NCBI GenBank assembly: GCA_015067125.1
Contig: SVNB01000008.1
Location: 1 to 23,874, forward strand
Length of the DNA stretch: 23,874 nucleotides
Origin: Oscillospiraceae bacterium
Lineage (GTDB): Bacteria; Bacillota; Clostridia; Oscillospirales; Ruminococcaceae
Direction: 5' to 3'
Shown: positions 16,083-23,099 of the stretch, piece after piece
How positions within the stretch are numbered: position 1 is the stretch's first letter
Layout: each line of letters opens with the position of its first letter
The notes under the pieces: generated by a model
The model's input: the letters and a program-made list of their open reading frames with translations, nothing else
Databases searched by the model: none
Told to the model about the DNA's origin: nothing
Made by a program: the position numbers and the translations under genes

Positions 16083-16931
16083 TCAAAGAATTTTAGCAAG
16101 GGCGGCAAAATCTTCCAGCAAAAGTTCTTCCGCTCTGGCATTGGGGCCAAGGCCGCACTGTTCCAACGCGGCAAGCACCTCGTCTTTTCCGATTCCAAGG
16201 CCGGAGGAAAGGGAATTGGTAAGGGTTTTTCTCCTTTGGCTGAAAGATGCCTTTACTATGCGGAAAAAGTGCTTTTCATCATCAACTTTTACCGCAGGCT
16301 GTTTGCGCAGGGTAAGGCGCAGCACCGCAGAAGTTACGTTTGGCGGCGGCACAAAATTGCCTTTGGAAACGTCAAAAAGTTTTTCCGGTTCGCTGTAATA
16401 ATTTATCGCGGCAGAAATGGCTCCGCAATCCCTTGTGCCCGGTTTTGCGGCAATGCGCACGGCGGCTTCCTTCTGGACCATAACGGTAAGATTTTTTGCG
16501 CCGATATCCTCTTCCAGCAGTTTCATAATTATCGGGGAAGTGATGTAATAGGGCAGGTTTGCGCATACCACAAAGGGTTTATCGCCAAAATATTCTTTTA
16601 TAACGCTCTTTAAATCCAGTTCGAGCACGTCCGCATTGAGTATGCTCACGTTATCAAATTCCGCAAGGGTTTCTTTGAGCACGGGCAGCAAAGCTTTGTC
16701 AATTTCGATGCTCAAAACCTTTTCCGCACGCAAGGCAAGCTCTTTTGTGAGCACGCCTATGCCGGGGCCTATTTCCAGTGCGCATATTCCGGGGCCTACG
16801 CCGCTTTCTTCCGCAATGCGCGGGCAAAGTTCCGGATTTACTATAAAGTTTTGTCCCAGGCTTTTGGAAAATTTAAATCCGTGGCGGCCAAGAATTTCTT
16901 TTACCACGTTTATGTTGGAAAGTTCAGGCAT
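16083..16931 (-). CDS. rsmA: 16S rRNA dimethyladenosine transferase RsmA (KsgA)
   Basis: RsmA uses S-adenosylmethionine to dimethylate two adjacent adenines in helix 45 of 16S rRNA during late 30S assembly. Motifs are SLGQNFI near residue 25, EIGPGIGVLT (motif I, residues 53-62), the acidic EID (about 76-78), and the catalytic NLPYY (125-129). The length of 282 is typical. The ATG at 16931 (MPELSNINVV) follows AGGAGG; the longer frame to 16949 is not needed. It stands alone between repeat-filled stretches, with no clear promoter. Confidence 0.97.
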   Translation of the reverse strand: MPELSNINVVKEILGRHGFKFSKSLGQNFIVNPELCPRIAEESGVGPGICALEIGPGIGVLTKELALRAEKVLSIEIDKALLPVLKETLAEFDNVSILNADVLELDLKSVIKEYFGDKPFVVCANLPYYITSPIIMKLLEEDIGAKNLTVMVQKEAAVRIAAKPGTRDCGAISAAINYYSEPEKLFDVSKGNFVPPPNVTSAVLRLTLRKQPAVKVDDEKHFFRIVKASFSQRRKTLTNSLSSGLGIGKDEVLAALEQCGLGPNARAEELLLEDFAALAKIL

Positions 16932-16987
16932 TTTTATCCTCCTAAACAAATAATTATTTTATAATTTACCGGTTGAATTGGGTTTTT

Positions 16988-17032
16988 ATCCCTCCGTCAC
17001 CTGCGGTGGCACCTTCATCATCAGAGGGAGGC
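16988..17032 (+). repeat. Family-B repeat, variant copy
   Basis: TATCCCTCCGTC, short hairpin CACC/GGTG, then CACCTTCATCATCAGAGGGA and GGCT. It keeps the family-B frame but the end arm differs. It begins the repeat island at about 16985-17350. Confidence 0.6.
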
Positions 17033-17033
17033 T

Positions 17034-17110
17034 GCCCTCCGGGTTCTTGGTTATCCCTCTTCCGTCTTTTTCGCCTTTGGCGAAAAATCCACCTTCCCCT
17101 CCGGGAAGGC
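17034..17110 (+). repeat. Family-A repeat copy 4
   Basis: CCCTCCGGGTTCTTGGTTAT, CCCTCTTCCGTC, then the hairpin TTTTTCGCC (17067-17075), TTT, GGCGAAAAA (17079-17087), then CCACCTTCCCC and GGGAAGGCT. The hairpin arms are identical to copy 3. Confidence 0.8.
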
Positions 17111-17145
17111 TAAATTTGGCCCCCTTGCCTAAAGTGATACTTTCT

Positions 17146-17205
17146 GTAGGGACCGTCGTCCCCGACGGTCCGTTTTTTCGGAACGCTGAGGACAGCGTTC
17201 CCTAC
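17146..17205 (+). repeat. Family-C two-hairpin repeat, copy 2
   Basis: Nearly identical to 15400-15459: GTAGGG ends, GGACCGTCG/CGACGGTCC, a T run, and GGAACGCTG/CAGCGTTCC. The short text before it (ACTTTCT or GCTTTCT) is also shared, so a larger A+C unit may have been copied. Confidence 0.8.
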
Positions 17206-17245
17206 GGTGTTATGACAAATGGGTGGATAATATCCGCCCCTATGG

Positions 17246-17319
17246 TCGTCATTGCGAGGGCGCAAGCCCGTGGCAATCCGTAAAAATATTACGGATTCTT
17301 CACTGCGTTCAGAATGAGG
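17246..17319 (+). repeat. Family-D repeat (GTCATTGCGAGG type), copy 1
   Basis: GTCATTGCGAGGGCGCAAGC, then CCGTGGCAATCCGTAA / TTACGGATT hairpin, then CTTCACTGCGTTCAGAATGA. A copy in opposite orientation is at 22979-23048. Related sequences are widespread in bacterial genomes. The stretch 16950-17445 holds only these repeats and no gene. Confidence 0.75.
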
Positions 17320-17445
17320 GGGAATCTTCCTTACACAAGGGAGATTGCCCTTTGTGAAGGCCGGGCTTTGGGTCGTATTTATTGGTTTTATTATATCTTT
17401 TTATTACGAATATGTAAAGTTTTTATGCTGTTTACATCTTTCGCC

Positions 17446-17474
17446 TTGACGGATTTTGTGTTTTACTATAAAAT
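17446..17474 (+). promoter_or_regulatory. Promoter of the amino acid ABC transporter operon
   Basis: -35 TTGACG (17446-17451), 17-nt spacer, -10 TAAAAT (17469-17474), about 37 nt before the first start codon. No operator or riboswitch was seen in the short leader. Confidence 0.65.
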
Positions 17475-17511
17475 AAAATAGTTAAATTATGTTTATCCGG
17501 AGGTGAAAACA

Positions 17512-18237
17512 TTGATAAAACTTGTCAATGTAAATAAATATTTCGGCAGCCTCCATGTACTTAAAGACGTTAACCTTGAAGTAAAAGAAGGCGAAAAGCT
17601 GGTTATAATCGGGCCTTCCGGCAGCGGAAAATCCACCACAGTGCGCTGTATGAACTTTTTGGAAGAACCATCTTCCGGCGAAGTTTATATAGACGGCGAA
17701 CTTCTTACTCACAAAAACAAAACGGAACTTGTAAAAAGAACCTCTGCAATGGTTTTTCAGCAGTTCAATCTTTATCCGCACATGGACGTTCTTCATAACC
17801 TTACTCTTGCTCCGATAAAGCTTCAGAAAAAATCAAAAGCAGAAGCCGAAGAACTTGCCATGAAGTATTTAAAGCTTGTTGGTTTGGAAGATAAGGCTCA
17901 TGTTTATCCCGCAACTCTTTCCGGCGGACAGCAGCAAAGGGTTGCCATTGCAAGGGCGCTTACCACCCAGCAAAAAATCATAATTTTTGATGAACCCACT
18001 TCCGCACTGGATCCGGAAACCGTTCAGGAAGTTCTGGACGTTATGATCCGCCTTTCGGAAGAAAACATCACCATGGTGGTCGTAACGCACGAAATGGGCT
18101 TTGCCCGCGAAGTTGCCGACCGCATTGTCTTTATGGACGAAGGCCGGATAATCGAAGAAGGCACGCCGGAACATTTCTTTACCAATCCGGAAAACGAAAG
18201 AACAAAAGCCTTCCTCGGCAAAATTTTAAGGCAATAA
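17512..18237 (+). CDS. Polar amino acid ABC transporter, ATP-binding protein
   Basis: This GlnQ/HisP-type ATPase energises amino acid import at the inner face of the membrane. All ABC motifs are intact: Walker A GPSGSGKST (residues 34-42), Q-loop FQQFNLYPHM, signature LSGGQQQR, Walker B IIIFDEPTSALDP and the H-loop THEMGFAREV. I chose the TTG at 17512 (241 residues) because CCGGAGG ends at 17503, 8 nt upstream. The GTG at 17503 is part of that ribosome binding site. It is the first gene of a four-gene importer. Putting the ATPase first is as in gluABCD-type operons, but the substrate cannot be fixed from sequence. Confidence 0.95.
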   Translation: MIKLVNVNKYFGSLHVLKDVNLEVKEGEKLVIIGPSGSGKSTTVRCMNFLEEPSSGEVYIDGELLTHKNKTELVKRTSAMVFQQFNLYPHMDVLHNLTLAPIKLQKKSKAEAEELAMKYLKLVGLEDKAHVYPATLSGGQQQRVAIARALTTQQKIIIFDEPTSALDPETVQEVLDVMIRLSEENITMVVVTHEMGFAREVADRIVFMDEGRIIEEGTPEHFFTNPENERTKAFLGKILRQ

Positions 18238-18264
18238 AATACGCTTGTTTTAAAAGGAGAACCT

Positions 18265-19047
18265 ATGAAAAAATTTATTTCTTTAATACTTGTTTTTGTA
18301 ATGCTTTTTGCTTTTTCTGCCTGCGGCGGAAACAGCGAAGTTACAGTAGAGGATATTCAGAGCCGCGGCGTTCTTAAAGTCGGCGTAAAAGATTCCCTTG
18401 TGGGAATGGGATATCTCGATCCGGCCACCGGCGAATATTCCGGTCTGGAAATTGATATTGCGAGAAAAATCGCCGAAGAAATGGGCGTGGAAGTTCAGTT
18501 TCTTGTGGTAACGCCCACCACCCGTCTTCAGATGATAGATTCCGGCGATATTGATATCAGCCTTTCCAACTTCACCATTACCGAAGAACGCAAAATGAGC
18601 TATCATTTTTCCGCACCCTATTATACCGATGCGGTGGGCGTTATGGTGCTTAAAGATTCCGGAATATCCTCTTTGGAAGACCTTGACGGCAAAACCGTAG
18701 GCGTAACCATGAGCTCCACTTCCGCCCAGAGTCTTAAAGATTATCTTGGCGAAGGATACGAACTTTCTTTTGATGAATTTGACGACCATGCCGCAATAAA
18801 GCTTGCCCTTTCTGCCGGCGCCGTTGATGCTCACTGCGTTGATACGGTCGTTCTTTCCACCTATATGGACGATACCACCGTTATTCTTGAAGACCGCTTT
18901 GCGGCACAGCCCTTTGGCGTTGTTTCCAAACTTTCCAACACCCAGCTTAACAGCTATGTTGACGGACTTATAGAAGAATGGCTTTCCGACGGCACTATTG
19001 ATGCCCTGCGCGAAGCCAACGGACTTCTTCCCAGCTTTGAGGGATAA
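18265..19047 (+). CDS. Polar amino acid ABC transporter, substrate-binding lipoprotein
   Basis: The 260-residue protein starts MKKFISLILVFVMLFAF and has a lipobox FSAC with Cys20, so it is tethered outside the membrane. The mature part is a family-3 solute-binding protein: GVLKVGVKDSLVGMGYLD, the domain signature GLEIDIARKIAEEMGVEVQF, SNFTITEERKMSYHFSAPYY and LEDLDGKTVGV. These proteins bind Glu, Gln, Asp, cystine or similar amino acids and hand them to the two permeases. AAGGAG lies 7 nt before the ATG. No basic-residue pattern allowed me to choose the ligand. Confidence 0.95.
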   Translation: MKKFISLILVFVMLFAFSACGGNSEVTVEDIQSRGVLKVGVKDSLVGMGYLDPATGEYSGLEIDIARKIAEEMGVEVQFLVVTPTTRLQMIDSGDIDISLSNFTITEERKMSYHFSAPYYTDAVGVMVLKDSGISSLEDLDGKTVGVTMSSTSAQSLKDYLGEGYELSFDEFDDHAAIKLALSAGAVDAHCVDTVVLSTYMDDTTVILEDRFAAQPFGVVSKLSNTQLNSYVDGLIEEWLSDGTIDALREANGLLPSFEG

Positions 19048-19053
19048 AAATTT

Positions 19054-19073
19054 GCCTTTCCTTTGAGGGGAAG
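19054..19073 (+). other. Imperfect intercistronic hairpin between binding protein and permease genes
   Basis: GCCTTTCC, loop TTTGA, GGGGAAGC, with one mismatch and two G-T pairs, just after the binding-protein stop. Such hairpins often shield the upstream mRNA so the binding protein is made in excess. The text resembles the CCTTCCCCTTTGGGAAGG end of family A, so it may be a worn repeat. Confidence 0.4.
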
Positions 19074-19104
19074 CTTTTAAATTGACAGAAAGGAAGTGAA
19101 AAGA

Positions 19105-19812
19105 ATGAACAGCGGAGTTTTTGCTCTGTGGCGCTGGGAAGCGCTTTGGAACGCAAGAGCGGAATTTATCGAAGCGTTTTTTGTAACGGTAAAAGTTTCT
19201 GTTTTTGCGCTTGTTCTTGCACTTTTTCTTGGCGTGGTGTTCGGTCTTTTCTCTTCCGGAAGCAATAAATTTTTAAAAGGCCTTGCAAGGGTGTATGTGG
19301 AATTTTTTCAGAATACGCCGCTTGTTTTGCAGGTGCTTTTTATGTATTACGGCCTGCTTTATGCGGGTATCGATCTTTCCAAAGAGCAGATAGGCATAAT
19401 CGGGCTTGGAGTATATACCGGCGCATATATTTCCGAAGTTGTGCGCACGGGCATAACCTCCATTCCGTTTGGCCAGACAGAAGCCGCTCTTTCCCAGGGA
19501 TTTACCCACCTGCAGGCAATGCGCTATATCATTCTGCCCCAATCCGTAAAAATTGCCCTGCCGCCCCTTGTTAATCAGATGGTTGCGCTTATAAAGAACA
19601 CTTCTGTTCTTGCCATGATAGCCGGCGGCGACCTTATGTACCGTTCCAACGCCTGGGCATCCAACGGAACTTTAAGTTACGGCCCGGCGTATCTTACCTG
19701 CGGAATTCTGTTTTTTGCCATTTGTTTTCCGCTTACATATTTTGCAAAACGGTACGAGCAAAAGCTTAAAACCCGGGCCGGCTCTTCCGGAAAGGAGGCG
19801 GCTGAAAAATGA
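19105..19812 (+). CDS. Amino acid ABC transporter permease 1
   Basis: A HisM/GlnP-type inner-membrane permease of 235 residues. It has several hydrophobic segments and the coupling EAA-type loop TEAALSQGFTHLQAMRYII that contacts the ATPase. FFQNTPLVLQVLFMYYGL is the conserved N(T)P segment. The ATG at 19105 is preferred because AGGAAG sits 9 nt upstream; a GTG at 19096 would abut the ribosome binding site. The stop overlaps the next gene by 4 nt. Confidence 0.95.
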   Translation: MNSGVFALWRWEALWNARAEFIEAFFVTVKVSVFALVLALFLGVVFGLFSSGSNKFLKGLARVYVEFFQNTPLVLQVLFMYYGLLYAGIDLSKEQIGIIGLGVYTGAYISEVVRTGITSIPFGQTEAALSQGFTHLQAMRYIILPQSVKIALPPLVNQMVALIKNTSVLAMIAGGDLMYRSNAWASNGTLSYGPAYLTCGILFFAICFPLTYFAKRYEQKLKTRAGSSGKEAAEK

Positions 19813-20489
19813 TTGAAGAAATTGCTCTGCTTTTTACAAATTATAATATTTCTTATATTCTTGCGGGCCTTGGCATGACCCTTGTTATTGCGGCCGTTAC
19901 CCTTTTGGGCGGAACCATTTTGGGTACTGTGCTTGCCCTTTGGAACACATACGGCGGCCGCTTTGGAAAAATTGCCGCCGTTATTGTGGAAATTTTTCGC
20001 AATACGCCCCTGCTTTTGTGGGTTTTTGTTGCCATTGCGGCGGTACCACTGCCTTCGCTGCTTTCCCGCGCTTTGGTGGCAACGGTTATATTCAACGCGG
20101 CAATAATTTCAGAAATTATCCGCGGCGGACTGAACTCCATTCCAAAAGGCCAGACAGAAGCAGGCCGCAGCCAGGGATTCGGCTTTGTGCAGATAATGAT
20201 ATACATCATTCTGCCCCAGACCTTCCGCAGAATAATCCCCACCCTTACCAGCCAGTGCATCACCATTATAAAGGATACTTCGTACCTTGCCCAGATAGGC
20301 GTTGCGGAACTGATGTTTGTAATCAAAAAGCTTATGTCCACGGCAAACACCTTTACCGGACATTCCATCACCGCCCAGGACGTATTCATACTTTTCGGTA
20401 CGGCGGCAATCATATATTTTGTGATAAACTTCGGGCTTTCCGTAGCGGTTCGCAAAATGCAGAAAAAAATAGATATTACGGTAAAATAA
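19809..20489 (+). CDS. Amino acid ABC transporter permease 2
   Basis: A second HisM/GlnP-type permease, 226 residues, with the coupling loop TEAGRSQGFGFVQIMIYII and IFRNTPLLLWVFVAIAAVPL. The ATGA overlap with permease 1 points to coupled translation and a heterodimeric channel. The operon order ATPase, binding protein, permease, permease resembles gluABCD of actinobacteria, but that is only a similarity of layout. Confidence 0.95.
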   Translation: MIEEIALLFTNYNISYILAGLGMTLVIAAVTLLGGTILGTVLALWNTYGGRFGKIAAVIVEIFRNTPLLLWVFVAIAAVPLPSLLSRALVATVIFNAAIISEIIRGGLNSIPKGQTEAGRSQGFGFVQIMIYIILPQTFRRIIPTLTSQCITIIKDTSYLAQIGVAELMFVIKKLMSTANTFTGHSITAQDVFILFGTAAIIYFVINFGLSVAVRKMQKKIDITVK

Positions 20490-20518
20490 AAGCTTCCTTG
20501 AATAGAGGAAGCTTTTTT
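20487..20518 (+). terminator. Terminator of the ABC transporter operon
   Basis: AAGCTTCCT, a 7-nt loop, AGGAAGCTT, then TTTT. The left arm begins at the stop codon of permease 2. Confidence 0.85.
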
Positions 20519-20584
20519 GCTTATTAAAATTTTTCGGTCTTCCGCTCCGCGAAAGGCTTTTTTATTTTTGCCGCGGTACACAAA

Positions 20585-21445
20585 TCAGTCTTTTTTCTTT
20601 TTGTAAATCATTTCGTAAAGATTTAACGGACTTTGTACAGCCGGTTTATATCTTTTTTCAAAATTATCTCCGGAAAGTATCATACATATTCTTTTCAACA
20701 CATAATCTTCCACTGCAACGGAACAATTTTCCTGAATCATAAAAATAAGGTTCATGGCGGTAAATTCTTCTTCCGGTATCTGGGATAATATAATTTCATC
20801 ATAAAAATCCGGATTTACGTTTTTTATCGTTCCTTCGGCAAACGTTCTTAAACAACCCTTCTCCTTACAGATATCCTTCCATTTTTTTAAAGCCTTTTTT
20901 CTTAAATCATCTTTAAGCAAAATTTCATCGTAAAAATATTTTTCAAATTCTCCATCCTGTGCGGATGCAAGACTGCTTGTAAAATGCACATATGATACTT
21001 CGCAGTTTTCATCTATTTCGGAAAGCAAATACAAAAACGAACAAATATCGTTTGCATTTTCGCCTATCCAGAATTTTATTTTATTTTCTTTCTTTGAAAT
21101 GGACTTTATTTTTTTCACCATTTCTTCGGCTTTTTCCCAGTCTTTTTCTGTAAATAAAGCTTCGTTGCCAAGCAGTTCGTCTGTTTTTACTTCTGAAACA
21201 AATTTTTTTCTTTCTTCGGAAAACACTCCTTTCAAAAGACTTCCCATATTAAGGTGCATATCAAGACAATACACTTCGTTCTTTCTGTTTGTTTCGGTTT
21301 CTTTTTTCCATTTTATTTTTTCTGCAAGTTCTTCATAAACATCTTTGAACTGCTTCTTGCCTTTTTTGAAAAGCTGCCATTCTTTTTCGATATACATATA
21401 TTCAATTTTTGTTTTTATGTTTTCGGAAAAGCATAAATCCGTCAT
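20585..21445 (-). CDS. DUF1835/DUF3658-like protein
   Basis: 286 residues, no signal peptide or membrane segment, very rich in Lys and Glu. The N-terminal half has YCLDMHLNMGSLLKGVF and KIKFWIGENANDICSFLYLL, like DUF1835 (pattern FWIG.NA.....L.YLL). The C-terminal part FYDEIILSQIPEEEF...SVAVEDYVLKRICMIL resembles DUF3658, which often follows DUF1835. The function of these domains is unknown. The ATG at 21445 has AGGAG upstream. The gene is clearly AT-richer than its neighbours (long AAA/TTT runs), hinting at separate acquisition. It stands alone, with no terminator of its own found. Confidence 0.75.
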   Translation of the reverse strand: MTDLCFSENIKTKIEYMYIEKEWQLFKKGKKQFKDVYEELAEKIKWKKETETNRKNEVYCLDMHLNMGSLLKGVFSEERKKFVSEVKTDELLGNEALFTEKDWEKAEEMVKKIKSISKKENKIKFWIGENANDICSFLYLLSEIDENCEVSYVHFTSSLASAQDGEFEKYFYDEILLKDDLRKKALKKWKDICKEKGCLRTFAEGTIKNVNPDFYDEIILSQIPEEEFTAMNLIFMIQENCSVAVEDYVLKRICMILSGDNFEKRYKPAVQSPLNLYEMIYKKKKD

Positions 21446-21460
21446 ATTTCTCTCCTATGC

Positions 21461-21488
21461 AAAAAGCGGGAAAATTTCCCGCTTTTTT
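21461..21488 (-). terminator. Terminator of the EutP-like gene
   Basis: AAAAAGCGGGAAA / TTTCCCGCTTTTTT, symmetric, so it can work in both directions. On the minus strand it begins at the stop codon of the EutP-like gene (21488-21490). Confidence 0.85.
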
Positions 21489-22027
21489 TAATAATCATTC
21501 AGATCTATTGTATTGATAAGGTCGATAAGTTCTTCTATTCCGCGGCCGGTAAGGGAACTTGTGATTACAATGTGGCGCGCGCCGGCATTGTGGAGAAAAA
21601 GCTCCGCCTGTTCGGTGGAAACGTCGTCGGAATCCGCTTTTGTAACAATGCCGATTACCGGTTTCGCAAAGCTCATGGAAAACATCTGCGGCAGGCGGCA
21701 GATATCGTTTCCGCAGTCGTGGCAAAAACAGACTATATCTGCATCATAAGCCGGGGTTATTGCCGCTCCGCGGCTGAAAAACGGAGTATCCGTATATTCA
21801 CCGGGCGTATCAATAGCATCGGACCAGGCCTCGATAGACTGGGTTTTGTGATAGGTCATATCCAGATTGTGAAGGCGGCGGATAAGGGTGGTTTTTCCGC
21901 AGCGGGAACGCCCCACAAGAATTATCTTGCGGGATTCGATTTTCTTGGTGAGTCCGAGGGAGCGGTGATATTCCTCTCTGTCTTCCGGGTTTACAAGAGC
22001 GACGTTTACAGAATCTTTTTCCGACAC
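21488..22027 (-). CDS. EutP/PduV-like P-loop GTPase, stand-alone
   Basis: EutP/PduV proteins are small Ras-like P-loop NTPases of ethanolamine and propanediol microcompartment operons; related stand-alone copies exist. Here G1 is GRSRCGKT (residues 39-46), followed by the EutP-typical HKTQSIEAWSDAIDTPGEY (60-78). TKAD (129-132) is the G4 base motif and TSSLTGRG follows. The GTG at 22027 is chosen for the GGAGGTG about 5 nt upstream; the open frame to 22171 has no such support. That leaves a 33-residue N-terminal extension. A cysteine cluster C-X-C-X2-C-X4-C lies at residues 100-110. No eut or pdu gene is nearby, so the role is unknown. Confidence 0.85.
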   Translation of the reverse strand: MSEKDSVNVALVNPEDREEYHRSLGLTKKIESRKIILVGRSRCGKTTLIRRLHNLDMTYHKTQSIEAWSDAIDTPGEYTDTPFFSRGAAITPAYDADIVCFCHDCGNDICRLPQMFSMSFAKPVIGIVTKADSDDVSTEQAELFLHNAGARHIVITSSLTGRGIEELIDLINTIDLNDY

Positions 22028-22125
22028 AAAAACACCTCCGAACGGGGTTTGATATGGCTTTATTTTATCCGTTTTTGCTCTGTTTTTCAATAGATTTTGC
22101 CAAAAAGGGTTTATATAAAAAGATA

Positions 22126-22149
22126 TTTGTGATATAAATAAATCACAAA
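22126..22149. promoter_or_regulatory. Operator-like palindrome between the divergent EutP-like and rluA-like genes
   Basis: TTTGTGAT (22126-22133), 8 nt, ATCACAAA (22142-22149): a perfect 8-bp inverted repeat in an AT-rich divergent gap. The spacing does not fit a standard Crp site (TGTGA-N6-TCACA) and is longer than the usual Rex operator, so no regulator is assigned. Confidence 0.35.
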
Positions 22150-22216
22150 ATCTTATCATTTGCAAAAGCAAATATTATCTGCCGTAAAACGCAGAAGTTT
22201 TTTTCAGGAGAAATTT

Positions 22217-22878
22217 ATGAAAGTTCTTTTCGAGGATAAATTTATAATAGTTGCGGAAAAGCCTGCGGACGTTCTTTCGGAACCTTCCGCGGAGGGAAAA
22301 GATATTGTAACAATGGCAGAGGAACATGTTCACAAACCCTGCTACCTTGTTCACCGGCTGGACCGCAACACCGGCGGCGCGATGGTGCTTTCCAAATGCA
22401 AAAGGCCACCGGTAAGCTTTCCGAGGCTATTCAAAAACGCGAATTTGAAAAAGAATATATCGCCGTAATAAAGGGCGTTCCGGAAGAACCCGAAGGCGTT
22501 TACAAAGACCTGCTTTTCAAGGATTCGCAGAAAAACAAAACCTTTGTGGTAAAACGCGAACGCAGGGGAGTTAAAGAAGCCAGCCTTGAATATAAAGTTC
22601 TTTCCACAGCCGAACACCCGGAACACGGAACAGTTTCGCTTGTGCGGATAAAACTTCATACAGGGCGTACCCATCAGATAAGGGTGCAGTTTGCCAGCAG
22701 AAAAATGCCCCTTTTGGGCGACGGAAAATACGGCAGCCGCGATAACCATTGCGAAACCGCCCTTTGGAGTTTTCGCCTTGCTTTTGTGCACCCCATAACC
22801 GGCGAAGCCGTGGAGGTAAAATCTTTGCCGCCAAAAGAATACCCGTGGAATCTTTTTGATCTTGATGCTCTTTTATAA
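22217..22878 (+). pseudogene. RluA-family pseudouridine synthase gene with a single-base frameshift
   Basis: The gene starts at the ATG 22217 (AGGAG upstream, MKVLFEDKFIIVAEKPADVL). It carries the catalytic HRLDRNTGGAMVLSK, with the Asp that attacks uridine. The frame is then lost at 22394-22396; the rest (QKATGKLSEAI..., RIKLHTGRTHQIRVQFA..., LLGDGKYG) continues to 22878 in the next frame. One extra A in the AAA run would restore SK-MQKATGKLSEA and give a normal protein of about 220 residues. As written the gene is broken; a sequencing or assembly error in an A run is a real alternative. Which rRNA or tRNA uridine the family member would modify is not clear. Confidence 0.88.
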
Positions 22879-22891
22879 CCGTCCGGAGGTC

Positions 22892-22960
22892 AGCTTTCAC
22901 GAAAGGGAAGGTGGCACGGCGGAGCCGTGACGGATGAGGGATAACAGGTAACCCGGAGGG
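22892..22960 (-). repeat. Family-A repeat copy 5 (minus orientation)
   Basis: On the minus strand: CCCTCCGGGTTACCTGTTAT, CCCTCATCCGTC, hairpin CACGGC, TCC, GCCGTG, then CCACCTTCCC. The last arm is altered (TTTCGTGAAAG instead of CTTTGGGAAGG) but still pairs. It starts 13 nt after the rluA-like stop. Confidence 0.7.
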
Positions 22961-22978
22961 AATTAAATAATTGCCAGC

Positions 22979-23048
22979 CATTCCGAACGCAGTGAAGAAT
23001 CCGTATTCTTTTTACGGATTGCCGCGGGTTTACGCCCTCGCAATGACA
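22979..23048 (-). repeat. Family-D repeat, copy 2 (minus orientation)
   Basis: On the minus strand: GTCATTGCGAGGGCGTAAAC, CCGCGGCAATCCGTA / TACGGATT hairpin, then CTTCACTGCGTTCGGAATGG. It aligns with 17246-17319, with changes concentrated in the hairpin loops. Confidence 0.75.
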
Positions 23049-23051
23049 AGC

Positions 23052-23075
23052 GTAGGGAACGGTCTTGACCGTTCC
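23052..23075 (+). repeat. Family-C single-arm repeat, copy 2
   Basis: GTAG then GGAACGGTC, TT, GACCGTTCC. Same hairpin as at 15336-15355. Confidence 0.65.
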
Positions 23076-23099
23076 GCAAAACAAAGCAACCGAAGGGTT

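Noticed and set aside
16988..17319. CRISPR array or tandem repeat array
   Set aside because: The repeated units differ in family, length and order, with no regular spacer and no cas genes nearby; they are dispersed hairpin repeats.
22126..22149. A Crp/Fnr binding site
   Set aside because: The TGTGA and TCACA halves are 10 nt apart instead of 6, so it was kept only as an unassigned palindrome.
22028..22171. Longer N terminus for the EutP-like protein from ATG 22171
   Set aside because: The added stretch is hydrophobic and unlike the family, crosses the divergent promoter gap, and has no ribosome binding site, whereas GTG 22027 has GGAGGTG.
22178..22204. Terminator or attenuator just before the rluA-like start (TCTGC/GCAGA then T run)
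   Set aside because: The stem is only 5 bp in AT-rich sequence and there is no leader peptide or conserved RNA motif, so it is not strong enough to list.
22396..22878. An independent gene starting at ATG 22396
   Set aside because: It lacks a ribosome binding site and continues the RluA fold without its catalytic part, so it is the second half of the frameshifted gene.
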